Shown here: piece by piece, positions 5,344 through 12,718 of the stretch | How the letters are laid out: each line of letters begins with the position of its first letter | Numbering within the stretch: the stretch's first letter is position 1 | Assembly (NCBI GenBank): GCA_019119745.1 | Contig: DWWI01000047.1 | Coordinates: forward strand, 1-13,285 | Source of the DNA: Candidatus Mediterraneibacter gallistercoris | GTDB lineage: Bacteria > Bacillota_A > Clostridia > Lachnospirales > Lachnospiraceae | Direction: 5' to 3' | Length of the DNA stretch: 13,285 nucleotides | Notes under the pieces: model-generated | What the model was told of the DNA's origin: nothing | What the model saw: the letters and a program-made list of their open reading frames with translations, nothing else | Database searches by the model: none | Translations under genes and position numbers: made by a program

Positions 5344-7359
5344 ATGGCCGGAAGAAAGAGAAGAAGAAACAGATTTGAATTTTTGACAAGAAAATTTCCG
5401 CTCAGAATGCAACGAAAGCTGGTAATGCTATTTATGGCAGTCATACTGGCTTTTGTTGTTCTTATAGGCAGAATCACATGGATCAATGCAACGAAAGGCA
5501 GCAGCTATACAAAAGTAGTTCTTGACCAGCAGAACTATGACAGCAGAGTGATTTCTTTTAAGCGCGGGGATATTGTGGACCGGAACGGGACAAAGATGGC
5601 CACAAGCGAGCGCGTCTATAATGTGATACTCGATGTGAAGGTCGTGAGAAACTATGGAGACAGTGATGTTTATATCGAACCTACCAAAGCCGTGTTAAAA
5701 GAATGCTTCGGAATCGATGGAACTGTGGTCGATAATCTGATCAAGGAGAAACCGGACAGCCAGTATGAGATCCTGGCGGAGGGGATCGATTATGAGACCG
5801 CACAGAAGTTCAAAGAGATTGATGAAGACAATGAGAATTATCCCAACGTCAAAGGGGTGTGGCTGGAGGAGGATTATACGAGGACTTATCCTTACGGAAG
5901 TATGGCCAGCGATGTGATCGGGTTTACATATTCAGGAAATGCAGGAGCTATCGGTATTGAGAGCGCGTACAATGATATCCTGAACGGTACGGACGGAAGA
6001 GAATACGGTTATTTTGATAATAATTCCACGATTGAGCGGACAGTGAAGCCTGCAAAGAATGGAAATACGGTTGTTTCGACTATTGACGTAACACTCCAGA
6101 GCATTGTGGAGAAATGTATACTTGATTTTAATGAGAAGTATGCGGAGGACGGCAATCCCGGAAGTAAGAACACGGCAGTCATTATGATGGATCCGAATAC
6201 CGGAGAGATTCTTGCGGAAGCGTCTTATCCGAATTTTGACCTGAATAATCCGAGAGATCTCTCGATTCTGTATTCGGACAAAGAGTGGAAAGCGATGTCA
6301 GATGATGAACAGGTTGATGCAATGAACGATCTGTGGAGAAATTTCTGTGTCAGCGATGCCTATGAGCCGGGATCTACAGCAAAGCCTTTCACGATCGCGG
6401 CCGGTCTGGAATCCGGAAAGCTTACAGGCAATGAGACATACTACTGCGGTGGTTCGAAGAATGTTCTGGGGACGGATATCAGCTGTGCCCATAAGGAAGG
6501 ACATGGCACAGAAACGATGCAGGATGCGCTTGCATATTCCTGTAATGTCGCGCTGATGGATATGTCTCTGGAGATAGGTGTGGATAATTTTACGAGATAC
6601 CAGCATATTTTCGGTTTCGGTGAGTATACCGGCATTGATCTTCCGGGCGAGGCGGATACGGCAGGTCTTCTTTATACTGCGGATAATATGTCGGATATCG
6701 ATCTGGCAACAAACTCATTCGGACAGAATTTTAATGTGACGATGACTCAGATGGTCTCTGCTTTCAGTTCACTTGTCAACGGGGGTTATTATTATGAACC
6801 TCATGTGGTAAAGCAGATTCGGGACGAAGACGGAAATGTGGTCGAAACCAAAGATCCGGTCCTTCTGAGAAAGACGGTTTCATCGGAAACATCAGCAACG
6901 ATAAAACAGTTCCTGAAAGCGACAATGGATTATGGTACAGGACAGGCGGCACAGGTGGACGGATATGAGATCGGCGCCAAAACGGGAACAGCGGAGAAAC
7001 TTCCCCGGGGAAACGGGAAGTATCTGCTGTCATACATCGCATGTGCGCCGGCGAGCAATCCGGAGGTTGTGATCTATGTAGTGATCGACGAGCCGAATAC
7101 AGAAGTGCAGGCAGACAGCTCGCTTGTTCTGGGGCTTTCAAAAGCAATCATGGAAGAGGCATTCCCGTATCTCGGTATTACGACTATTGAGGAGAGTGAA
7201 GAGACTCTTGAGACAGAAGGCCAGGATATCGGGGACACAACGTATACGGACTATGATGAAAACTACGAAGAAACGTATGACAATCCGGACGGTTCGTATA
7301 TAGATGAAAATTATGATCCGGACCTGGATGACTGGGCTTCGGGAGATACGACAGAGTAA
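5344..7359 (+). CDS. Class B penicillin-binding protein (FtsI/PBP2B/SpoVD type) with acidic C-terminal tail
   Basis: This is a monofunctional peptidoglycan transpeptidase that crosslinks glycan strands made by a SEDS partner. The 671-residue protein has a basic N-terminus, one membrane anchor (about 26-44), the dimerisation/pedestal domain with RGDIVDRNG (74-82) and RTYPYGSMASDVIGF (180-194), then the transpeptidase domain. The catalytic motifs are complete: STAK (344-347, nucleophile Ser344), SCN (399-401) and KTG (546-548). No PASTA domain is present. Instead residues about 612-671 are very acidic and Tyr-rich with no Lys or Arg, and should lie outside the membrane. AAGGA (5330-5334) precedes the ATG by nine bases. 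Directly after ftsL, it is the best candidate for the vegetative septal PBP, but the split of roles with the next PBP is inference. Confidence 0.95.
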   Translation: MAGRKRRRNRFEFLTRKFPLRMQRKLVMLFMAVILAFVVLIGRITWINATKGSSYTKVVLDQQNYDSRVISFKRGDIVDRNGTKMATSERVYNVILDVKVVRNYGDSDVYIEPTKAVLKECFGIDGTVVDNLIKEKPDSQYEILAEGIDYETAQKFKEIDEDNENYPNVKGVWLEEDYTRTYPYGSMASDVIGFTYSGNAGAIGIESAYNDILNGTDGREYGYFDNNSTIERTVKPAKNGNTVVSTIDVTLQSIVEKCILDFNEKYAEDGNPGSKNTAVIMMDPNTGEILAEASYPNFDLNNPRDLSILYSDKEWKAMSDDEQVDAMNDLWRNFCVSDAYEPGSTAKPFTIAAGLESGKLTGNETYYCGGSKNVLGTDISCAHKEGHGTETMQDALAYSCNVALMDMSLEIGVDNFTRYQHIFGFGEYTGIDLPGEADTAGLLYTADNMSDIDLATNSFGQNFNVTMTQMVSAFSSLVNGGYYYEPHVVKQIRDEDGNVVETKDPVLLRKTVSSETSATIKQFLKATMDYGTGQAAQVDGYEIGAKTGTAEKLPRGNGKYLLSYIACAPASNPEVVIYVVIDEPNTEVQADSSLVLGLSKAIMEEAFPYLGITTIEESEETLETEGQDIGDTTYTDYDENYEETYDNPDGSYIDENYDPDLDDWASGDTTE

Positions 7360-7366
7360 AAAATGG

Positions 7367-7420
7367 AATAACCCTGCAGAAGATGTAATAAGTTGTAACA
7401 ACATCTTTTGCAGGGTTATT
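7367..7420 (+). promoter_or_regulatory. 20-bp inter-gene hairpin enclosing the next gene's ribosome site
   Basis: Positions 7367-7386 pair with 7401-7420 over 20 bp with a single G-U pair, around a 14-nt loop (7387-7400). The right arm contains CAGGG (7411-7415), the only Shine-Dalgarno-like sequence before the ATG at 7426, so folding would hide it. The helix starts seven bases after the stop codon of the upstream PBP gene. On the + strand the right arm is followed by TTATTATAG-type sequence with no T-run, so it is a poor terminator in this direction. On the - strand a run of six T follows after three bases. Confidence 0.85.
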
Positions 7421-7425
7421 ATAGT

Positions 7426-9150
7426 ATGAAGAACAAAACATATAATAAGAAAAAAATACTTGTCGTATTTATCTGTGCCGCACTGATTCTGTGCGCGCTG
7501 ATCGGAAGGCTGGTCTGGCTGATGATCTTTGACGCGGAATATTATCAGGAACTGGCGCAGGATCTCCATGAGCGGGAACGTGAGATCAAGGCCGCCCGGG
7601 GAGAGATTGTGGACCGAAACGGCGTTGTCCTGGCGACAAACCGGACAGTGTGCACCATATCCGTGATCCACAGCCAGATCGAGGAGCCTGAACGGGTTAT
7701 AGAAGTGCTTTGCTCGGAACTGGAGATGGAAGAGTCTGAAGTTCGTAAAAAGGTCGAAAAGGTATCCTCCATGGAGAAGATTAAAACGAACGTGGACAAG
7801 GAAACCGGCGACAGGATCCGCGATTATGACCTTGCAGGGGTCAAGGTGGATGAGGATTATAAGAGGTACTATCCTTATGGCGATCTTGCCTCAAAAGTAC
7901 TGGGCTTTACCGGAGGCGACAATCAGGGAATCATCGGTCTTGAAGTAAAGTACGAGGATTATCTGAAGGGAACCAACGGAACCATTCTGACAGTGACCGA
8001 CGCGCGCGGGATTGAACTTGACGGAGTCGCTGAAGACAGGATTGAGCCGGTTGCCGGCCAGACTCTTCAGGTGAGCCTCGACTATAATATGCAGGCGTAC
8101 TGTCAGCAGGCGGCTGAAAATGTCATGGAAGAAAAGCAGGCTGAAGCTGTGTCTATCCTGTTGATGAACCCTCAGAACGGGGAGATTTATGCGATGGTCA
8201 ATGTCCCGGAATTTGATCTGAATAATCCTTACGAACTGAACACGGGCATGGATGAGGATTCACTTACGGATGAAGAGCTTCAGGACCAGCTGAACCAGAT
8301 GTGGAGAAACCGCTGTATCAATGATACCTATGAGCCGGGATCAACGTTTAAGATTATCACGTCTTCCGCATGTCTGGAAGAAGGAGTGGTGTCTCTGGAC
8401 GACACATTTGTCTGTCCGGGGTACCGCATTGTCGAAGACCGGAAGATACGGTGCCATAAGGTGGGCGGTCACGGACAGGAGACATTTGTAGAGGGAATAC
8501 AGAATTCGTGCAATCCGGTGTTCATAGATATCGGTCTGAGATTGGGCGCGGATCGTTTTTATGACTATTTTGAGAAGTTCGGACTTCTGAAGCTGACCAA
8601 CGTAGATCTTCCCGGAGAAGCAGGGACGATCATGCATAAAAGGGAGAATATCGGGACTGTGGAGCTTGCGACTATGACATTCGGCCAGTCTTTCCAGGTG
8701 ACGCCTATTCAGATGGCTGTAACAGTAAGTTCGATCATAAACGGAGGTACCCGGGTGACGCCCCATGTCGGTGCGGCAGTACTTGATACAGATGGAGGGA
8801 CAGTGGAGACTTTTGAATATGAGACAGAGAAAGGGATTGTATCGAAAGAGACTTCCGAGACGATGCAGATGCTTCTGGAAAGCGTAGTATCCGAAGGGTC
8901 CGGCAAAAATGCATATATAGAAGGCTATTCGATCGGAGGAAAGACGGCGACTTCCCAGACACTGCCGAGAAGCGCGAACAAGTACATTTCTTCTTTTATC
9001 GGTTTTGCGCCTGCAGATGATCCGCAGATTCTCGGAATTGTTATCATACATGATCCCAAGGGAGTGTATTACGGAGGTACGATCGCCGCCCCTGTTCTGA
9101 GGGATATCTATGACAATATACTGCCGTATCTCGGGATTGAAAAAAGTTAA
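7426..9150 (+). CDS. Second class B penicillin-binding protein (SpoVD/FtsI type), KTA in place of KTG
   Basis: A 574-residue monofunctional transpeptidase paralogous to the preceding gene product. It has a short basic N-terminus, a membrane anchor (about 11-33), the pedestal domain with RGEIVDRNG (58-66) and RYYPYGDLASKVLGF (147-161), and the transpeptidase domain with STFK (306-309, nucleophile Ser306) and SCN (361-363). The third motif reads KTA (506-508; codons AAG ACG GCG) instead of the usual KTG. There is no PASTA domain and no acidic tail. I chose ATG 7426 over the in-frame TTG at 7408, which lies inside the hairpin stem and has no ribosome site. In Bacillus the equivalent position is occupied by spoVD, which makes spore cortex, so a sporulation role is possible but unproven. 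Confidence 0.94.
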   Translation: MKNKTYNKKKILVVFICAALILCALIGRLVWLMIFDAEYYQELAQDLHEREREIKAARGEIVDRNGVVLATNRTVCTISVIHSQIEEPERVIEVLCSELEMEESEVRKKVEKVSSMEKIKTNVDKETGDRIRDYDLAGVKVDEDYKRYYPYGDLASKVLGFTGGDNQGIIGLEVKYEDYLKGTNGTILTVTDARGIELDGVAEDRIEPVAGQTLQVSLDYNMQAYCQQAAENVMEEKQAEAVSILLMNPQNGEIYAMVNVPEFDLNNPYELNTGMDEDSLTDEELQDQLNQMWRNRCINDTYEPGSTFKIITSSACLEEGVVSLDDTFVCPGYRIVEDRKIRCHKVGGHGQETFVEGIQNSCNPVFIDIGLRLGADRFYDYFEKFGLLKLTNVDLPGEAGTIMHKRENIGTVELATMTFGQSFQVTPIQMAVTVSSIINGGTRVTPHVGAAVLDTDGGTVETFEYETEKGIVSKETSETMQMLLESVVSEGSGKNAYIEGYSIGGKTATSQTLPRSANKYISSFIGFAPADDPQILGIVIIHDPKGVYYGGTIAAPVLRDIYDNILPYLGIEKS

Positions 9151-9165
9151 GTGATGGTATATACT
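9137..9165 (+). promoter_or_regulatory. Internal promoter before mraY
   Basis: TTGAAA (9137-9142) and TATACT (9160-9165) each match the sigma-A consensus at five of six positions and are separated by exactly 17 bp. The -35 box lies in the last codons of the second PBP gene and the -10 just after its stop. Transcription would begin near 9171-9173, giving a leader of about 55 nt and an independent supply of mraY, murD, ftsW and ftsQ. Confidence 0.65.
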
Positions 9166-9180
9166 AAATGAGATGCTCAA

Positions 9181-9194
9181 AGGGGGACCCCCCT
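9181..9194 (+). other. Very short G/C hairpin in the mraY leader
   Basis: AGGGG (9181-9185) pairs with CCCCT (9190-9194) around GACC. The block stands out as a run of five G followed by six C separated by one A, in otherwise mixed sequence. It lies about ten bases after the predicted internal transcription start and is well clear of the mraY ribosome site (AGAGGTGG, 9215-9222). No T-run follows. Confidence 0.4.
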
Positions 9195-9226
9195 GTGTGA
9201 AACGAAAGAGATGAAGAGGTGGATTT

Positions 9227-10183
9227 ATGAGTAGTCATGTAGTGATTCCGGTGTTGATATCATTCGCTGTAAGCCTTGTACTCGGGCCGGTTGTCATTCC
9301 TTTTTTAAGAAAACTTAAGATGAAGCAGACAGAACGTACGGATGGAGTACAGTCTCATCTGAAGAAAGCGGGCACGCCTACGATGGGCGGCATCATCATT
9401 CTGATAGCTGTTATTGTGACTTCGTTATTTTATGTAAGGGATTATCCCCGTATTATTCCGGTACTGTTCCTTACGGTCGCATTCGGTCTGATCGGTTTCC
9501 TGGATGATTATCTGAAAGTTGTACTTAAACGTTCCGATGGTCTGATGCCGATGCAGAAGATGGCGCTGCAGATAGTTGTTACGGCTATATTTGCCTTTTA
9601 TCTGGTAGAGGTAGCCAAGGTACCGCTGACAATGCTTGTTCCGTTCTCCGGCGGTTATTACTGGGATATCGGCTGGCTGGCAATACCGGTTCTGTTTTTT
9701 GCGGTGATCGGAACAGTCAATGGCACCAATTTTACAGATGGACTTGACGGTCTGGCGTCCAGCGTTACTGTCCTTGTCGCGACCTTTTTTACTGTTGTGG
9801 CGATCGGGACAAAGAGCGGAATCGAGCCGATTACCTGCGCGGTAGTAGGAGCGCTGCTTGGATTCCTTCTGTTTAACGTATATCCGGCAAGCGTGTTCAT
9901 GGGAGATACAGGTTCTCTTGCTCTGGGCGGTTTCGTTGCCGGAACTGCGTATATGATGCAGATGCCTCTGTTTATTATTATTGTAGGTTTTATCTACCTG
10001 GTGGAGGTTGCGTCTGTTATCATTCAGGTTACTTATTTTAAAAAGACAGGCGGAAAGCGTATCTTTAAGATGGCGCCGATCCACCATCATTTTGAGCTCT
10101 GCGGCTGGTCAGAGACAAGAGTGGTGGCAGTGTTCTCTGTCATCACGGCGCTGCTCTGTCTGATCGCTCTGATGGGGGTATAG
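9227..10183 (+). CDS. mraY: Phospho-N-acetylmuramoyl-pentapeptide-transferase MraY
   Basis: MraY is the integral membrane enzyme that transfers phospho-MurNAc-pentapeptide from UDP to undecaprenyl phosphate, making lipid I. The 318-residue length and roughly ten hydrophobic segments fit the family. Conserved motifs: PTMGGIIIL (51-59), FLDDYLK (91-97, the Asp pair 93-94), NGTNFTDGLDGLA (165-177), FMGDTGSLALGG (224-235) and the basic cytoplasmic loop MAPIHHHFELCGWSE (282-296) with the His triplet 286-288. AGAGGTGG lies upstream of the ATG at normal spacing. murD starts four bases after its stop codon, so the two are translationally close. It lies downstream of the internal promoter. Confidence 0.98.
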   Translation: MSSHVVIPVLISFAVSLVLGPVVIPFLRKLKMKQTERTDGVQSHLKKAGTPTMGGIIILIAVIVTSLFYVRDYPRIIPVLFLTVAFGLIGFLDDYLKVVLKRSDGLMPMQKMALQIVVTAIFAFYLVEVAKVPLTMLVPFSGGYYWDIGWLAIPVLFFAVIGTVNGTNFTDGLDGLASSVTVLVATFFTVVAIGTKSGIEPITCAVVGALLGFLLFNVYPASVFMGDTGSLALGGFVAGTAYMMQMPLFIIIVGFIYLVEVASVIIQVTYFKKTGGKRIFKMAPIHHHFELCGWSETRVVAVFSVITALLCLIALMGV

Positions 10184-10187
10184 TACA

Positions 10188-11534
10188 ATGGAGTTAAAAG
10201 AAAAGAAGGTACTTGTATTTGGTTCCGGTATCAGCGGGGAAGCCGCAGCGGTTCTGCTTGACAGAGAAGGCGCGCACGTGGTCCTCTATGATGGAAACGA
10301 AAAGCTGGATGCGGCGAAGATCAAGGAAAAGATGCCGGAAAATGTAGAGGTTGTAGTCGGAGCATTTCCGGAGGAGATACTCGATGAACTGGATCTGACC
10401 GTGATGAGCCCGGGAGTACCTACGGACCTTCCGGTAGTTAAGAAAATGAAGGAAAAAGGAATTCCGGTCTGGGGAGAGATAGAGCTTGCCTATACGTGCG
10501 GAAAAGGAGATGTCCTCGCTATTACAGGAACGAACGGAAAGACAACGACGACATCGCTTCTCGGAGAGATTATGAAAAACTGGAAAGAGAGCGTCTTTGT
10601 AGTTGGAAATATCGGAAATCCGTATACAAGCATTGTGAAGGATACGAGAGAGGATTCTGTCATCGTCGCGGAGATGAGCAGCTTCCAGCTTGAGACTGTA
10701 CACAGTTTCCGCCCGAAAGTGAGCGCGATCCTCAATATCACGCCGGATCATCTGAACCGTCATCATACGATGGAGGCATACATCGCCGCAAAGGAGAGAA
10801 TTGCGGAGAACCAGACTCCGGAAGACTTCTGTGTACTCAATTATGAAGATGATGTGCTGCGCGGATTCGGAGAAAAAGTGAACGCTCAGGTTCTATATTT
10901 CAGCAGCCGGCGTAAACTTAACAGAGGTGTATACTTAGACGGAAAGACAATTATCTGTCATCTTGACGAGCCGGTCTCTGTCTGCGACACAGATGAACTG
11001 CAGATTCTCGGCACACATAATTACGAAAACGCAATGGCTGCCGTTGCAATGGCGTACGCATATGGAGTGCCTGTGGATGTGATCCGGAAGACTCTTCTTG
11101 CGTTTAAAGGAGTAGAGCACAGGATCGAGTTTGTGGCTGAGAAGAACGGTGTTGTTTATTATAATGATTCGAAAGGAACGAATCCGGACGCTGCGATCCG
11201 GGGAATCCAGGCGATGAACCGTCCGACAGTGCTGATCGGCGGAGGTTATGATAAAGAGTCCTCTTATGATGAATGGATTCAGGCGTTTGACGGCAAGGTG
11301 AAGAAACTGGTGCTGATCGGCGCGACCAGAGATAAGATCGCCCGGACAGCGCGTGAACTTGGCTTTAACGACATTGTGATGGCCGACACATTCGAGGAAG
11401 CTTTTGAAAAATGTGTGGAATATGCACAGCCCGGAGATGCGGTGCTTCTTTCGCCTGCATGTGCGAGCTGGGGAATGTTTAAGAATTATGAAGAACGCGG
11501 AGATAAATTCAAAGAACTTGTAGAACAGCTATAA
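10188..11534 (+). CDS. murD: UDP-N-acetylmuramoyl-L-alanine--D-glutamate ligase MurD
   Basis: MurD is the cytosolic ATP-dependent ligase adding D-glutamate to UDP-MurNAc-L-Ala. The 448 residues show the three Mur-ligase domains: an N-terminal nucleotide-sugar-binding fold (GSGISGEAA, 12-20; SPGVP, 74-78), the central ATPase with P-loop GTNGKTTT (114-121), EMSSFQLE (162-169) and NITPDHLNRH (183-192), and the C-terminal domain with HNYENAMAA (277-285), HRIEFV (311-316), NDSKGTNPDA (326-335) and SPACASWGMFKNYEERGD (422-439). The last motifs separate it from MurC, MurE and MurF. The ATG follows the mraY stop by four bases, with GGGGG as a ribosome site inside the mraY end. It is the only Mur ligase in the window. 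Confidence 0.98.
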   Translation: MELKEKKVLVFGSGISGEAAAVLLDREGAHVVLYDGNEKLDAAKIKEKMPENVEVVVGAFPEEILDELDLTVMSPGVPTDLPVVKKMKEKGIPVWGEIELAYTCGKGDVLAITGTNGKTTTTSLLGEIMKNWKESVFVVGNIGNPYTSIVKDTREDSVIVAEMSSFQLETVHSFRPKVSAILNITPDHLNRHHTMEAYIAAKERIAENQTPEDFCVLNYEDDVLRGFGEKVNAQVLYFSSRRKLNRGVYLDGKTIICHLDEPVSVCDTDELQILGTHNYENAMAAVAMAYAYGVPVDVIRKTLLAFKGVEHRIEFVAEKNGVVYYNDSKGTNPDAAIRGIQAMNRPTVLIGGGYDKESSYDEWIQAFDGKVKKLVLIGATRDKIARTARELGFNDIVMADTFEEAFEKCVEYAQPGDAVLLSPACASWGMFKNYEERGDKFKELVEQL

Positions 11535-11548
11535 GGAGTGGATTTTGA

Positions 11549-12634
11549 TTGGAGCGTTCCAATAAGAAGAGGCATTATGACGAGACGCTGCTTACAGTGG
11601 TGATCGTTCTTGTTGCGATCGGGCTCGTGATGCTGTACAGCACGAGTTCATATAATGGAGAGGTGAAGTTCCATGATCCTTTTTATTATCTGAAAAAACA
11701 GGGTTTTGCCACGTTCATCGGCTTTCTCGGCATGGTGATCGTATCGAGGGTCGATTACCACAGGTGGGCGGTGCTGGCGATACCGGGCTATCTGGCTGCG
11801 ATTGCTCTGTCGGTAGCGGTCATGCTCTTCGGAGATGAGTATAACGGGTCCAAAAGATGGTTGTCTTTGGGCCCTGTTTCTTTTCAGCCGTCTGAATTCG
11901 CGAAGGTGGCGGTTATCCTGTTTCTGGCATGTCTTGTGACAAGATATGTAAAGCAGATGGGAAAATTCCGGACGCTGGTTCTTATGATGCTTCCGGTATT
12001 GCCCATCGTGGCCCTGGTCGGCGCGAGTAATCTGAGCACGGCCATCATCATCCTCGGGATTGCCGTTGTGCTGATCTTCGTGGCAAGTCCGAAGTATTCC
12101 CAGTTCATCTGGATGGCGACGGCAGGTATCGCTTTTATGGCAGTGTTTCTTGCCATGGAGAGCTACCGGCTGGAGCGCCTTGCAATATGGCGCAATCCTG
12201 AGCAGTATGAAAAAGGATATCAGACTTTGCAGGGGCTGTACGCGATCGGAAGCGGCGGGCTTTTCGGGCGGGGGCTGGGAAATAGTGTTCAGAAGCTGGG
12301 ATTTCTCCCGGAAGCACAGAATGATATGATATTTTCTATTATCTGTGAAGAACTGGGGCTGGTGGGAGCCGGTATTATTATTTTCCTGTTCTTTCTCCTT
12401 ATATGGAGATTCTTTGTGATCGCAACAAAAGCGCCGGATCTGCTGGGGGCTCTGATCGCTTCAGGAGCGATGGCGCATATGATGATACAGGTGATTCTCA
12501 ATATTGCGGTTGTGACTAACTCCATTCCAAATACGGGGATTACACTTCCGTTTATCAGTTACGGCGGGACATCGGTAGTGTTTTTACTGTTGGAAATGGG
12601 GCTTGTGCTCAGCGTGTCCGGTCTGGTAGAATAA
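11549..12634 (+). CDS. ftsW: SEDS peptidoglycan polymerase FtsW/SpoVE of the dcw cluster
   Basis: This 361-residue multi-pass membrane protein polymerises lipid II at the septum (FtsW) or in the forespore (SpoVE), paired with a class B PBP. Motifs: first membrane segment ending LYSTSS (29-34), NGSKRW (99-104), QPSEFAK (113-119), PEAQNDMI (254-261) with the catalytic-type Asp259, and TGITLPFISYGGT (329-341). The start must be the TTG at 11549: TGA precedes it in frame, no other start is near, and AAGGAG (11533-11538) is correctly spaced. It is a clear paralog of the SEDS gene at the left of the window, sharing long identical motif strings, but lacks that protein's N-terminal extension. In Bacillus, spoVE occupies this place after murD; here the function could be FtsW, SpoVE or both. 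Confidence 0.95.
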   Translation: MERSNKKRHYDETLLTVVIVLVAIGLVMLYSTSSYNGEVKFHDPFYYLKKQGFATFIGFLGMVIVSRVDYHRWAVLAIPGYLAAIALSVAVMLFGDEYNGSKRWLSLGPVSFQPSEFAKVAVILFLACLVTRYVKQMGKFRTLVLMMLPVLPIVALVGASNLSTAIIILGIAVVLIFVASPKYSQFIWMATAGIAFMAVFLAMESYRLERLAIWRNPEQYEKGYQTLQGLYAIGSGGLFGRGLGNSVQKLGFLPEAQNDMIFSIICEELGLVGAGIIIFLFFLLIWRFFVIATKAPDLLGALIASGAMAHMMIQVILNIAVVTNSIPNTGITLPFISYGGTSVVFLLLEMGLVLSVSGLVE

Positions 12635-12663
12635 GGTGGAAACCTCATCGGAGGCTTTCCATC
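12635..12663 (+). other. Hairpin directly after the ftsW stop codon
   Basis: GGTGGAAA-CCTC (12635-12646) pairs with GAGG-C-TTTCCATC (12651-12663) with one bulged C and one G-U pair around loop ATCG, about 12 pairs in total. It begins at the first base after the stop. Only TTA follows, with no T-run, so it is not a convincing intrinsic terminator. An RNA-stability or processing element between ftsW and ftsQ is possible. Confidence 0.6.
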
Positions 12664-12718
12664 TTATCCGGCTGAACAAAAGAGCAATGTGCCGTGAAAT
12701 ACAAAGGAGGCATTTTGG

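Noticed and set aside
7408..7425. TTG start for the second PBP inside the hairpin stem
   Set aside because: It has no Shine-Dalgarno sequence at proper distance; ATG 7426 gives the normal short basic N-terminus before the anchor.
8341..9180. A 279-codon open frame on the - strand opposite the second PBP gene
   Set aside because: The composition is unlike a real protein (scattered Cys/His/Arg), there is no start signal, and the + strand PBP motifs are complete through this stretch.
9425..10090. A 221-codon open frame on the - strand opposite mraY
   Set aside because: It is a shadow frame with highly charged low-quality composition, fully covered by the motif-rich mraY.
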